A stretch of 64,000 nucleotides of DNA from assembly GCF_007830055.1 (NCBI RefSeq), contig NZ_VLLE01000003.1, forward strand, positions 868,001 through 932,000. The letters are read 5' to 3'. The notes under the pieces are model-generated. The model searched no databases. It saw nothing but the letters and a program-made list of their open reading frames with translations, and was not told the origin of the DNA. The DNA comes from Lacibacter cauensis (lineage in GTDB: Bacteria; Bacteroidota; Bacteroidia; Chitinophagales; Chitinophagaceae). Positions 8,708 through 16,969 of this stretch are shown here, piece after piece. The stretch's first letter is position 1; each line of letters starts with the position of its first letter. A program made the position numbers and the translations under genes.

Positions 8708-9505
8708 TTAATCTTCGGGTATGATGAATGAAATTTTTTGACGACGCCATGCTTTTACATTTTTATTGTTCTGAAAAGCAGGCTCCCATTTTGGGCCTTT
8801 TCGGATTGCATTAACGGCCATAATATCCAACAGAGGGCTGGAGCTGTTTATTGCTTCAACAGAGCAAACTTCTCCGTCATTACAAACTACAAACTGAACT
8901 TCAACAGTCATACGTTGCGGTCTGTTAATAGCCATAATAAGATCGGGCATGCTTAACTGCTTGGTAAGATATTTCGACCATCCTTTGTCTCCTCCCGGAA
9001 ACGAAGCTTCTTTTTCAACTGTTGCAAAAACAACACTACTGTCTTTTTTCATATGCTCATTTTGCAGCATTGCTGTTTTATTTTTTTCAGCTTCATCATT
9101 CTTTTCCGGAAAAGAATTTTTTACTTCCGCTGTTGTTTTTTCAACATAGTGCAATGAGTCGTAGATTTCTCCTTTAGTATTATAGAAATACCAATAGCCG
9201 CTTGGTTTACCATCTACAAATTTTCCTTTATACATTGGTTTTCCTTCCCAAAAAAAGGAGTGAGGTCCTATTTGTGTTGTGAAATTGCTATCTGTAAAAT
9301 ACCCTGTTCGTACAACTCTGTCTTTTGAATCGTAATCGGTATAAGCCCAATAACCTTTAAAAGGCTGCGATAAACGATAAAAGAAAGCTTCTTTTACATT
9401 GGTGGTTACTTCGAAATAGCGATTTAGCAAATTTTGCTTTACTTCCTGTGCATTTACCGTAAAGACTGAAATAAAAAAAAGCAATGTTATTTGAAGTGTT
9501 CTCAT
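8708..9505 (-). CDS. Secreted protein with MORN-like middle and TonB C-terminal domain
   Basis: A 265-residue exported protein. The N-terminus (MRTLQITLLFFISVFTVNAQ) is a classic Sec signal peptide with cleavage after NAQ; six extra residues from an earlier ATG at 9523 would only lengthen it. The middle has strand-turn repeats of MORN type (GPHSFFWEGKPMYKGKFVDG, then GYWYFYNTKGEIY). The C-terminal half matches the TonB C-terminal domain of Bacteroidota, with the preceding ASFPGG motif. There is no TonB-type membrane anchor beyond the signal, so it is probably a periplasmic partner rather than a true energy transducer. Function is inferred from domains only. Confidence 0.75.
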   Translation of the reverse strand: MRTLQITLLFFISVFTVNAQEVKQNLLNRYFEVTTNVKEAFFYRLSQPFKGYWAYTDYDSKDRVVRTGYFTDSNFTTQIGPHSFFWEGKPMYKGKFVDGKPSGYWYFYNTKGEIYDSLHYVEKTTAEVKNSFPEKNDEAEKNKTAMLQNEHMKKDSSVVFATVEKEASFPGGDKGWSKYLTKQLSMPDLIMAINRPQRMTVEVQFVVCNDGEVCSVEAINSSSPLLDIMAVNAIRKGPKWEPAFQNNKNVKAWRRQKISFIIPED

Positions 9506-9540
9506 TGAATAAAAATATTGCATAACGAGGAATATTCTAA

Positions 9541-9987
9541 CTAAAGGGGAGATGTTTTTAGTAACAACAGATTATACACAAACAGCAAAATAAATACAAG
9601 TGCAAATGTTATAAATAGAGCATTCATGCCTATTTCGCCTATTTTGAAAATCAGTTTTTTGGGTATCTGGTACATAGGGTAGTAGGCAAACTGTGTCGCA
9701 ACTTTCCCTGTCCAATAAGCTGCTATTAAGCCGGTTAAAGCCACTGCCAGTGATGTGCCGTTTTTCAATTCATCGGCTAGCAGTAAAGAAATGAGTCCGA
9801 ATGAAAAATTTAACCCCTGAATATACCTGCCGTATGTTTTTGCTATTTCCTGGTTAAGAGGCTTTAGTTTTTTAATATCATTATACCAATCAAATACTTT
9901 GTGGCGTATGTATGGATAGATGAGTGCAGTAAACATTTGTCCTACTGCTCCTACGTAGATAACCCAGTTTGGAATTTCGAATTTCAT
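9541..9987 (-). CDS. Small multi-pass membrane protein, unknown
   Basis: A 148-residue protein with about four hydrophobic segments (near residues 7-25, 60-72, 78-95 and 120-142), separated by a charged loop (KVFDWYNDIKKLKPLNQEIA). I recognise no family or catalytic motif. It lies upstream of the TonB-family gene and downstream of another small membrane protein on the same strand, with 23-35 bp spacers, which suggests one transcript. Confidence 0.6.
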   Translation of the reverse strand: MKFEIPNWVIYVGAVGQMFTALIYPYIRHKVFDWYNDIKKLKPLNQEIAKTYGRYIQGLNFSFGLISLLLADELKNGTSLAVALTGLIAAYWTGKVATQFAYYPMYQIPKKLIFKIGEIGMNALFITFALVFILLFVYNLLLLKTSPL

Positions 9988-10010
9988 TACAGATAATTTA
10001 GCAACAGCTA

Positions 10011-10364
10011 TTATTTCAAATGCACAAGCTCTTTCAGCTCCAGTGCATTCAGTTCAAGCTTGCAGATGATGGTATAGATGAGTGCAAGAACAGGTGCGGT
10101 GTACAACAGAATAAATAAGCCAAAGCCAAACGGAACAAGCAGGATTAGAATAGCAATGAGCCAATGATAATAAAGGCGCAGACTGCTTCGGTTGGTAAAC
10201 CATTTATTAGCCGCATGTACCAACATACCAACAATGTGTACTGCGCCCACAACAAAATAAGCGGTAAGCAACTGGCTGTTGTCTCTGCTGATGAGCCAGC
10301 TGATAAAAAATCCAATGATCAGCAGAACACTGCTGTAAAATTCAATTTGCTTAAAACGTTTCAT
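10011..10364 (-). CDS. Small membrane protein, unknown
   Basis: A 117-residue protein with four predicted membrane segments (about 10-26, 34-52, 66-80, 83-101) and a short positively charged N-terminus (MKRFKQIEF). It ends in a soluble helix (LELNALELKELVHLK). No family is recognised. It is followed on the same strand by another small membrane protein after 23 bp. The upstream spacer carries the terminator of the GbsR-like gene, so this gene probably has its own promoter. Confidence 0.6.
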   Translation of the reverse strand: MKRFKQIEFYSSVLLIIGFFISWLISRDNSQLLTAYFVVGAVHIVGMLVHAANKWFTNRSSLRLYYHWLIAILILLVPFGFGLFILLYTAPVLALIYTIICKLELNALELKELVHLK

Positions 10365-10410
10365 GGGTTCTTTTTATGATCGAAATAATGCAAAACGATT
10401 GTGTATAAAA

Positions 10411-10430
10411 AAAGCCGGGAAATACCGGCT
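10411..10430 (-). terminator. Intrinsic terminator of the GbsR-like gene
   Basis: Stem AGCCGG / CCGGCT (10413-10418 with 10425-10430) with a 6-nt loop. Read on the minus strand it is followed by a run of T residues. It lies just after the stop of the regulator gene at 10436. Confidence 0.8.
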
Positions 10431-10435
10431 GTTAA

Positions 10436-10942
10436 CTATTTGAATATTTTGAGTGCTGTACTTAAAAACCAGTTTTCATCACTCTTTACCAACACGTCGA
10501 GCATGTCATCGGCATGCGCACCAAATTTCTTGATGCCGTTGATGGTGTCGAGAAAAGTTTTCACTTCTTTATCACGTTTATCACCTTCCACTTTGCTCAG
10601 CTGATCCATCAGCTTCATCATTGGGTCAAGCTCACGTTTCTTACGTTCCTTGATGATTTGCGTGGCAACTTTCCAGATATCTTTTTCTGCCGTAAAATAT
10701 TCTTTGCGTTCACCCGGTATCAGCACACGATCAACCAACCCCCAATCAATCAGATCCCGGATATTCATATTTACATTTCCCCGGCTGATGTTGAGTTGTG
10801 CCATAATATCATCCTGTGTAAGCGGATCAGCACTGATCATCAGCAACGCATGTACTTGCGCCATGGTACGGTTAATACCCCAATGCGTTCCCATCGCTCC
10901 CCATGTGCTGATGAATTGTTGCCTTGCTTCTGAAATCTTCAT
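10436..10942 (-). CDS. GbsR/MarR-family transcription regulator
   Basis: A 168-residue winged-helix regulator of the GbsR subgroup: N-terminal FISTWGAMGTHWGINRTMAQ, then a MarR-type helix-turn-helix (LTQDDIMAQLNISRGNVNMN, about 41-60), a wing (LVDRVLIPGERKEYF) and a long C-terminal helical dimerisation part. GbsR proteins in other bacteria control osmoprotectant or efflux genes, but the target here is unknown. It is monocistronic between two terminators or spacers. An inverted repeat 28-47 bp upstream of its start is a candidate own operator. Confidence 0.82.
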   Translation of the reverse strand: MKISEARQQFISTWGAMGTHWGINRTMAQVHALLMISADPLTQDDIMAQLNISRGNVNMNIRDLIDWGLVDRVLIPGERKEYFTAEKDIWKVATQIIKERKKRELDPMMKLMDQLSKVEGDKRDKEVKTFLDTINGIKKFGAHADDMLDVLVKSDENWFLSTALKIFK

Positions 10943-10969
10943 GGCCCTAAGTTAGCAAGAAGTTTAGAA

Positions 10970-10989
10970 TTTTCAAAAATTACTGAAAA
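10970..10989. promoter_or_regulatory. Inverted repeat upstream of the GbsR-like gene
   Basis: TTTTCA (10970-10975), 8-bp spacer, TGAAAA (10984-10989). A related AATTTTCAAA also occurs as a direct repeat at 10968 and 10992. This is a candidate autoregulatory operator, from position and symmetry only. Confidence 0.35.
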
Positions 10990-11157
10990 ATAATTTTCAA
11001 ATATGAACGGCTGTAAGTATGCTGCAGCAAGGGTTTGGCTAAAATGGATAGTATCCTGTCCGATTGCAGAACAACATTGTTTAAAGTACACGACTGCTAA
11101 TAGTACTGCCATGCACACAACGATGCATGTGCAACAACTCCACTGTACTAGCAGATA

Positions 11158-11916
11158 CTATATTTCGTTGGCTGCTGTAAGAATAACTGGTTTGTTATCG
11201 GTAATTAAAATGGTGTGTTCATGCTGCGCAACATAACCACCTTTGTTGCCAACAAAAGTCCAGCCATCACTTAACTCCACTGCTAATGTTGAATGTGTGG
11301 CAATAAATGTTTCAATAGCTACAACCGAATTTTTGCGAAAGCGTTTGGTGTTGAAGCGATCGTAATAGTTGGGTATTTCTTCCGGCTCTTCGTGTAAACT
11401 TCTGCCAACACCATGGCCGGTTAAGTTCTGGATTACTTTACAGTTTGCTTTTTTTGCCTGTGTTTCGATGAGCTTACCAATTTCTGCAATGCGTACACCG
11501 CCTTTTATTTCGTTGAGTGCATTATATAAAATGCGTTTCGATAAATCAACAAGTGGTTGATGTTGATGAAGATCTTCACCCACAACAAAAGAACCACCAT
11601 TGTCAGACCAAAATCCATTTAACTCTGCCGATACATCAATATTCACCAAATCGCCTTCCTGTAAAATAATATCGGCAGATGGAATACCATGTGCAAACGA
11701 TTTGTTGACACTGATACAGGTGTATCCGGGAAAGTTATAGGTAAGATAAGGAGCCGATTTCGCACCCATTTCTTCCAGCATCTTCTTTCCATATTCATCT
11801 AATTCTTTTGTACTGATGCCGGGCTTTGCATACTCCCGCATGGCTTTTAATGTAACAGCAACGGCATTGCTGATTTGTTTCATGCCCTCCAGTTCTTCGT
11901 TGTTGGTGATGCTCAT
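11158..11916 (-). CDS. map: Type I methionine aminopeptidase
   Basis: Removes the N-terminal Met from nascent proteins. The 252 residues keep all five metal ligands of the pita-bread fold: Asp in NIDVSAELNG, Asp in FWSDNGGSF, His in GHGVGRSLHEEP, Glu in VAIETF and Glu in AQHEHTI. The second aspartate sits in an SDN context, where most type I enzymes have GDT/GDS, so this may belong to a variant subgroup. Bacteroidota usually carry another map in the secY ribosomal-protein operon; this stand-alone copy would then be a paralogue (inference). A terminator of the upstream pdhC separates the two genes. Confidence 0.93.
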   Translation of the reverse strand: MSITNNEELEGMKQISNAVAVTLKAMREYAKPGISTKELDEYGKKMLEEMGAKSAPYLTYNFPGYTCISVNKSFAHGIPSADIILQEGDLVNIDVSAELNGFWSDNGGSFVVGEDLHQHQPLVDLSKRILYNALNEIKGGVRIAEIGKLIETQAKKANCKVIQNLTGHGVGRSLHEEPEEIPNYYDRFNTKRFRKNSVVAIETFIATHSTLAVELSDGWTFVGNKGGYVAQHEHTILITDNKPVILTAANEI

Positions 11917-11965
11917 TTTTATAAGTGCTTATGGCTGCTAAGTTAGGTAATGAATACACAAAAAA

Positions 11966-11990
11966 AATCCCGTTGCATGGCAACGGGATT
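11966..11990 (-). terminator. Intrinsic terminator after pdhC
   Basis: Perfect 11-bp stem AATCCCGTTGC (11966-11976) with GCAACGGGATT (11980-11990) around a 3-nt loop. On the minus strand it runs into a T-rich tract. It lies 20 bp after the pdhC stop. Confidence 0.88.
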
Positions 11991-12010
11991 GTATGCGATA
12001 ATCGATGAAC

Positions 12011-13654
12011 TTATACCAACATGGTAACAGGATTCTCGATATATTTTTTGAGTGTTTGTAAGAAGGCTGCACCAATTGCACCATCCACACTGCGGTGGTC
12101 GCAGCTCAATGTTACTTTCATCACATTAGTTGTACCAAAGCTGCCATCTTTTTTCTTGATTACAATTTCTTTAATGCGACCAACAGCAAGGATACAGCTG
12201 TCTGGCGGATTAATGATGGCAGTGAAATCTTCAATGTCCATCATACCAAGATTAGAAATGGTAAAGGTGTTGCCACTGAATTCCTGTGGCTGCAGTTTAC
12301 CTGTTCTTGCTTTATCGTACAAACCATTTGCTTCTGCCGCAATCTGGCTTAAACTTTTCTGATCTGCAAATTTGAATACCGGAACAATCAATCCCTGATC
12401 AACGGCAACTGCACTACCAATATGAATGTGCTGGTAAGTGCGGATGAAATCACCCATCCAGGAAGAGTTTACTGCCGGATGTTGACGCAAGGCCATTGCA
12501 CAGGCTTTGATCATCATATCCTGGAAGCTGATCTTAACAGGACTCACTGCATTCATTTGCGCACGTGCAGCCATTGCATTGTCCATGTTCAGTTCCATCT
12601 TCAGGTAGAAGTGTGGAGCGGTAAACATGCTTTCGCCCAAACGACGTGCAATGGTTTTACGCATGTTGCTGTTTGGCGTATCAACATAACCTTCGCCTGC
12701 ACCCGGCGTAAATGCCATAACAGGAGCAGAAGGCGTTGCCGCTTTCGAAGCAGCAGGAGCCGTAGCTGCTGCAGGTTTGAAATTATCGATATCTGCTTTA
12801 ATGATACGGCCACCATCGCCACTGCCTTGTACAGCGTGGAGATCGATACCTTTTTCAGCAGCAATTTTCTTTGCTAAAGGTGATGCTTTAACACGACCAT
12901 TTTCAGTGCTTGAAGTCGTTGTTGTTGCAACCGTAGGAGCACTGGCAGCAGTAGGAGTTGCAGCAGCCGGTGCACTTGCAGGAGCTGCGGTTGCACCCGG
13001 ATTTTTAAAGGCAGCTACCAACGCTGTAATATCAGTACCGGCTTTACCGATCACTGCAATTACTTCGTTTACTTTCGCAGCATTGCCGGCTTCAACACCG
13101 GTATATAAAATGGTACCGTCAGCATAAGGAACCACTTCCATGGTTGCTTTGTCGGTTTCAACATCCGCTAAACTTTCGTCGGCTTTTACACTGTCGCCCA
13201 CTTTTTTATTCCAGGCAACAATCTTTCCTTCCGTCATTGTATCGCTCAACAAAGGCATGCGGATGACCGTAACACCCAGTTGACTTGCCAATGCATCTGC
13301 ATCAACACCCGCAGCGGCAGGAGCCGATGGAGCAGGGGCAGCAGTTTCAGTTGCAGCAGCGGGAGCCGGAGCCGGAGCAGCAGAGCCACCATCCAACAGG
13401 CTCTTATAATCTTCGCCTTCTTTACCTACAATTGCAATGATTTCGTTGATTTGGGCTGCCTTTCCTTCGGGCACGCCAATGTATAATAATGTGCCATCTG
13501 CATAGCCAACCACTTCCATGGTAGCCTTATCAGTTTCAACATCTGCAAGCACATCGTCGCTTTTTACCTTATCGCCTACCTGTTTGTTCCATTTTACAAT
13601 CTTTCCTTCGGTCATTGTATCACTTAACAGGGGCATACGAATCACTTCAGCCAT
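12011..13654 (-). CDS. pdhC: Pyruvate dehydrogenase E2, dihydrolipoamide acetyltransferase with two lipoyl domains
   Basis: Core of the pyruvate dehydrogenase complex: moves the acetyl group from E1 to CoA. The 547 residues hold two lipoyl domains, each with the lipoylated Lys in ETDKATMEV (about 1-80 and 130-210), Ala/Pro-rich linkers, an E1/E3-binding domain (KASPLAKKIAAEKGIDLHAV, about 260-295), and the acetyltransferase domain ending with the catalytic motif CDHRSVDGAIGAAF (His and Asp). The ATG at 13652-13654 starts MAEVIRMP; an in-frame extension upstream is not domain-like. The linkers are low-complexity, as usual. No E1 or E3 gene is adjacent. It acts beside NifJ (24836-28411), so the cell has two pyruvate-oxidising routes. 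Confidence 0.95.
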   Translation of the reverse strand: MAEVIRMPLLSDTMTEGKIVKWNKQVGDKVKSDDVLADVETDKATMEVVGYADGTLLYIGVPEGKAAQINEIIAIVGKEGEDYKSLLDGGSAAPAPAPAAATETAAPAPSAPAAAGVDADALASQLGVTVIRMPLLSDTMTEGKIVAWNKKVGDSVKADESLADVETDKATMEVVPYADGTILYTGVEAGNAAKVNEVIAVIGKAGTDITALVAAFKNPGATAAPASAPAAATPTAASAPTVATTTTSSTENGRVKASPLAKKIAAEKGIDLHAVQGSGDGGRIIKADIDNFKPAAATAPAASKAATPSAPVMAFTPGAGEGYVDTPNSNMRKTIARRLGESMFTAPHFYLKMELNMDNAMAARAQMNAVSPVKISFQDMMIKACAMALRQHPAVNSSWMGDFIRTYQHIHIGSAVAVDQGLIVPVFKFADQKSLSQIAAEANGLYDKARTGKLQPQEFSGNTFTISNLGMMDIEDFTAIINPPDSCILAVGRIKEIVIKKKDGSFGTTNVMKVTLSCDHRSVDGAIGAAFLQTLKKYIENPVTMLV

Positions 13655-13934
13655 AAAATCAGTTTTTTTGTCGTAATGAAGGCGTGAAATTAAGGCAATT
13701 TGGCCAAATATCTTCCTGTGCTTTCTGGCCAATAACTGTTAGCTTTTTGCATGGGGCAGAAGCAGGTTAACGGAAGTCCGGTTCCGGCACTTTTTTCAGG
13801 TGGAAAAAGCGTTTCCCATCATTGTTATTGCCGGCAAAAGTTGTGGGTTACATATCGCTCAATTGCTTTCGAAAAGCGGTATGCTTTTGTTTGAAAAGGG
13901 TGATTTGCTTTTGAGAAAGCGCCGAACGAACAGT

Positions 13935-15722
13935 TTAATCGAGCTGCATACCCAAACGATCTCTCAATTCTTTCACCAAAGGATATTTTTCAGCCATTAG
14001 TTGAAACTGTTCCCGTACGGTAAGCGGACGTTCAATCGGCGTGTCATCTTCCGGGTCTTCAATGAGCTCCACATGAATATTGATGTTGGGATTTTTGAAA
14101 AAGCTTTGTACATGCAGTAGCAATGATGTTTTTTCCTGTTTCAGAAAACCAGCCTGGATAGCACCCGATACCACCACTTCAAAATCAACCGGCGATTTGA
14201 TGCGGTACTCCATCATTTCAAAAATAGATACCACCGAATGTTTAGCTGCTGCTTTTAATTTGAGAATGTATTCCTGCCAGGCAATTTTTAATCCTTCTTC
14301 ATCAAGATCACGTTGCTGGTTAGCTGCATTGTTACTTTCTGCTGCAATTTTTTCACGAAGTTTTGATAAGCCACCTTTTAAACCCGGGGAACTTGGTTTT
14401 GGAACTGAAACGGATGGGGTTTGGACATTGGTTTTTGGCTCTTGTTCCTTGTACCTTGATCCTTCTATCTTCTGCTGCGGTTCTTCCACTAACAGCTTGG
14501 CTCCACTTGTTTCCTGCACCTTGTTCCTTGTACCTTCAGTCTGCTCCTTTATTTCAACCGGCTTTAATGCACGAAACTGAACAGCTTTTGCTTTCTCAAC
14601 TACTTTTTTTTTATCAGCAAGATCAATGGCTTGTTGCAGGTACGTGAGTTTAATAATGGCCAACTCAACATGCAGGCGTTTGTTACGGGCAGCTTTGAAA
14701 CCAATTTCCGCTTCGTTCAAAACATTCAGTGCGCTGATGATATAAGAAGCCGATGTTTTTTTTGCTGCAGCAATGTAACGGTCTTTAAAACTTTCCACTA
14801 CTTCCAGCAAATTGGCCACACGTTCATCTTTACACACTAATAAATTACGGAAGAATTCGGCCATGGCGTTGAGTACCATGTCGCCTTCAAAACCTTTGCG
14901 GTTAATATCATCAAACAACAACATACCGGTTGCCAGATCCTGCTGTTGCATCGCATCAAGCAGTTTGAAGAAATAATCGGCATCGAGTATGTTCAGATGT
15001 TCTAATGTGTTTTGATAGGTTAATTCACCATTGGTAAAACTCACGATCTTATCCATGATGCTGAGTGCATCACGCATACAACCTTCGCTTTTTTGCGCAA
15101 TTACCTGCAGGGCTGGTTTCTCTGCTTTCAGTTCTTCCTTATCAACAATTTCCTGTAAATGTTCAACCGTATCGTTAATGGTAATTCGTTTGAAATCGAA
15201 GATCTGACAACGACTCAATATGGTTGGAAGAATCTTATGCTTCTCCGTTGTAGCCAAAATAAAAATTGCATAGGATGGCGGTTCTTCCAGTGTTTTCAAA
15301 AAAGCGTTGAAGGCACTGGAGCTGAGCATGTGTACCTCATCGATGATGTATACTTTGTATTGACCCATCTGCGGTGCGAAACGTACCTGTTCAATGAGTG
15401 AACGGATATCATCTACCGAGTTGTTACTGGCCGCATCGAGCTCGTGAATGTTGAGCGATGTGCCTTCGTTGAAAGTGCGGCAGCTTACGCAGGTATCGCA
15501 AGCCTCACCGTTGGGTTGAATATTTTCGCAGTTGATGGTTTTGGCCAGAATACGGGCACAGGTTGTTTTACCTACACCACGTGGACCGCAAAACAAAAAT
15601 GCATGCGCCAGCTGGTTGTGGCTGATGGCATTTTTTAATGTTGTAGTAATGTGACTTTGCCCCACAACTGTATCAAAAGTCTGGGGTCTGTACTTTCGTG
15701 CCGAAACAATGAATTTATCCAT
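13935..15722 (-). CDS. dnaX: DNA polymerase III subunit gamma/tau
   Basis: Clamp-loader ATPase. The 595 residues show AAA+ Walker A GPRGVGKTT (46-54), a zinc module with Cys 65, 75, 78 and 81, Walker B IIDEVHML, sensor 1 ILATTEKH and the SRC arginine-finger motif. Domain III continues to about 370, followed by a variable linker and a C-terminal tau-like domain. In the linker (about residues 381-441) two 17-bp DNA repeats (14441-14457, 14520-14536) are identical but are read in different frames, giving unrelated peptides (EGTRNKV, SRYKEQ). The linker thus looks like it was built by DNA-level insertion. The gene is intact. Confidence 0.95.
   Translation of the reverse strand: MDKFIVSARKYRPQTFDTVVGQSHITTTLKNAISHNQLAHAFLFCGPRGVGKTTCARILAKTINCENIQPNGEACDTCVSCRTFNEGTSLNIHELDAASNNSVDDIRSLIEQVRFAPQMGQYKVYIIDEVHMLSSSAFNAFLKTLEEPPSYAIFILATTEKHKILPTILSRCQIFDFKRITINDTVEHLQEIVDKEELKAEKPALQVIAQKSEGCMRDALSIMDKIVSFTNGELTYQNTLEHLNILDADYFFKLLDAMQQQDLATGMLLFDDINRKGFEGDMVLNAMAEFFRNLLVCKDERVANLLEVVESFKDRYIAAAKKTSASYIISALNVLNEAEIGFKAARNKRLHVELAIIKLTYLQQAIDLADKKKVVEKAKAVQFRALKPVEIKEQTEGTRNKVQETSGAKLLVEEPQQKIEGSRYKEQEPKTNVQTPSVSVPKPSSPGLKGGLSKLREKIAAESNNAANQQRDLDEEGLKIAWQEYILKLKAAAKHSVVSIFEMMEYRIKSPVDFEVVVSGAIQAGFLKQEKTSLLLHVQSFFKNPNINIHVELIEDPEDDTPIERPLTVREQFQLMAEKYPLVKELRDRLGMQLD
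14441..14536 (-). repeat. Two 17-bp word repeats inside dnaX linker
   Basis: CTTGTTCCTTGTACCTT occurs at 14441-14457 and 14520-14536 (minus strand AAGGTACAAGGAACAAG). The copies are 79 bp apart, not a multiple of 3, so they are read in different frames. Neighbouring bases continue the GNACAAGG word pattern. This is the coding-region counterpart of the spacer word repeats. Confidence 0.8.
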
Positions 15723-15772
15723 AACTGCGGCTGCAATTTAGTGAAAAAGCGAGTTAGACCTGTAAGGTTTAC

Positions 15773-16903
15773 CTACCCCGCAATATTCACCCCAATCAGT
15801 TTGCCTATTCCAAACGTAATAGCTGCTGCAGCTAAACCAAACAGCACCTGGCGAAAGCCGGAGCTCCAGATGCTTTTGCCGGTGAACAAGGTAATGGCTG
15901 CACCAATAAGAAATAAACCCACTGCACTTAAACCAATGCTCCAGATAATAAAGGTGAAGCCTGTACCAAAAAAGAAAGGCGCAACAGGAATAACCGCACC
16001 AATCGCAAACAAAACAAACGAAGCAATGGCGGCTGTCCATGCACTGCCTCTTAATTCTTCGGCATTAATGCCCAGCTCTTCTTTAATCAACACTTCATGT
16101 GCATGCGATGGATTGCTGATCACTTCCTTCGCCATTTGTTCGGCCTGTTCTGCAGGAATACCTTTGGCCATATAAATCAACTGCAGTTCTTTCATCTCTG
16201 TCTCCGGATTGTTTTCAATCTCTTCCATTTCCAATGCCATCTGTCGCTCATACAATTCCTGCGAGCTTTTTACAGAGATCCATTCGCCCAGCGCCATCGA
16301 TAATGCACCGGCTAACAAACCGGCTAGCCCGGCCAGTAACACACCTGTTTCGCCATTGGTGGCACCGGCCACGCCCATCACTAAACTCATGTTCGATACC
16401 AGTCCATCGTTGGCACCAAGCACGGCAGCACGCAAGGCATTACCACCAACCGATTTATGTCTTCTGCCTTCTAATGACGTTAACTTTTCGCTGCTGATTT
16501 TTGAATCGGCACCAATTAAATTCTTGAGGATTTTTACATGATTATTTTCTGCACCGGATAATGGAATATTTTGCTGGACTTTATCGCTCGATTGTTTAAA
16601 GGCCAATACCTTTTCTGTTTGCATTAATGAATCAAGCACATATTCATAACCGAATAGTTTCCCAATACGATTGAGTGTTTTTGCACGCCACGATGGGGAA
16701 GGCAGTTCAAATGCTTCGCCTTTTTCTTTTGCTTTGGCAACCATACCATCTGCATGGCTGCGTTCGATAGCCGCCATTTGTTGATAAATGGAAGCAATGG
16801 TTTCATTATCTTCTGCCGCTGCTAACTGACTGTATAAATAAGCGGCATCAATTTCGGTTTGTACACTGGCGGCTGCTTTGTTCATTTGCTGAAGAGTTTG
16901 CAC
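15773..16903 (-). CDS. Ferritin-like/VIT1 fusion, iron transporter of the MbfA type
   Basis: Membrane protein predicted to export or sequester iron or manganese. The 376 residues are an N-terminal ferritin/rubrerythrin-like helical domain (1-155, with Glu/His ligand candidates in TEIDAAYLYSQLA, AAIERSHADG and SGAENNH), then a VIT1/CCC1 domain starting GGNALRAAVLGANDGLVSN (about 152-170), membrane segments with GEWISV, an acidic cytosolic loop (LEMEEIENNPETEM), and three C-terminal membrane helices. This order is that of MbfA/Er-VIT1 proteins, known as iron exporters in some alphaproteobacteria; that role here is inference. It ends 50 bp from the dnaX start and precedes dnaX on the same strand. 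Confidence 0.82.
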   Translation of the reverse strand: MQTLQQMNKAAASVQTEIDAAYLYSQLAAAEDNETIASIYQQMAAIERSHADGMVAKAKEKGEAFELPSPSWRAKTLNRIGKLFGYEYVLDSLMQTEKVLAFKQSSDKVQQNIPLSGAENNHVKILKNLIGADSKISSEKLTSLEGRRHKSVGGNALRAAVLGANDGLVSNMSLVMGVAGATNGETGVLLAGLAGLLAGALSMALGEWISVKSSQELYERQMALEMEEIENNPETEMKELQLIYMAKGIPAEQAEQMAKEVISNPSHAHEVLIKEELGINAEELRGSAWTAAIASFVLFAIGAVIPVAPFFFGTGFTFIIWSIGLSAVGLFLIGAAITLFTGKSIWSSGFRQVLFGLAAAAITFGIGKLIGVNIAG

Positions 16904-16969
16904 TAATGTACTTCATCTGTTTCAGAAGAGCAGTGATGTTAAGCACGAACAGTACTGACAGTAATAGGT

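Noticed and set aside
11003-11236. Plus-strand open frame near map
   Set aside because: Overlaps map on the opposite strand; Cys/Thr/His-rich composition without coding features.
13800-14000. Plus-strand open frame in the pdhC/dnaX spacer
   Set aside because: It overlaps the end of dnaX on the other strand, has no family features and no promoter.
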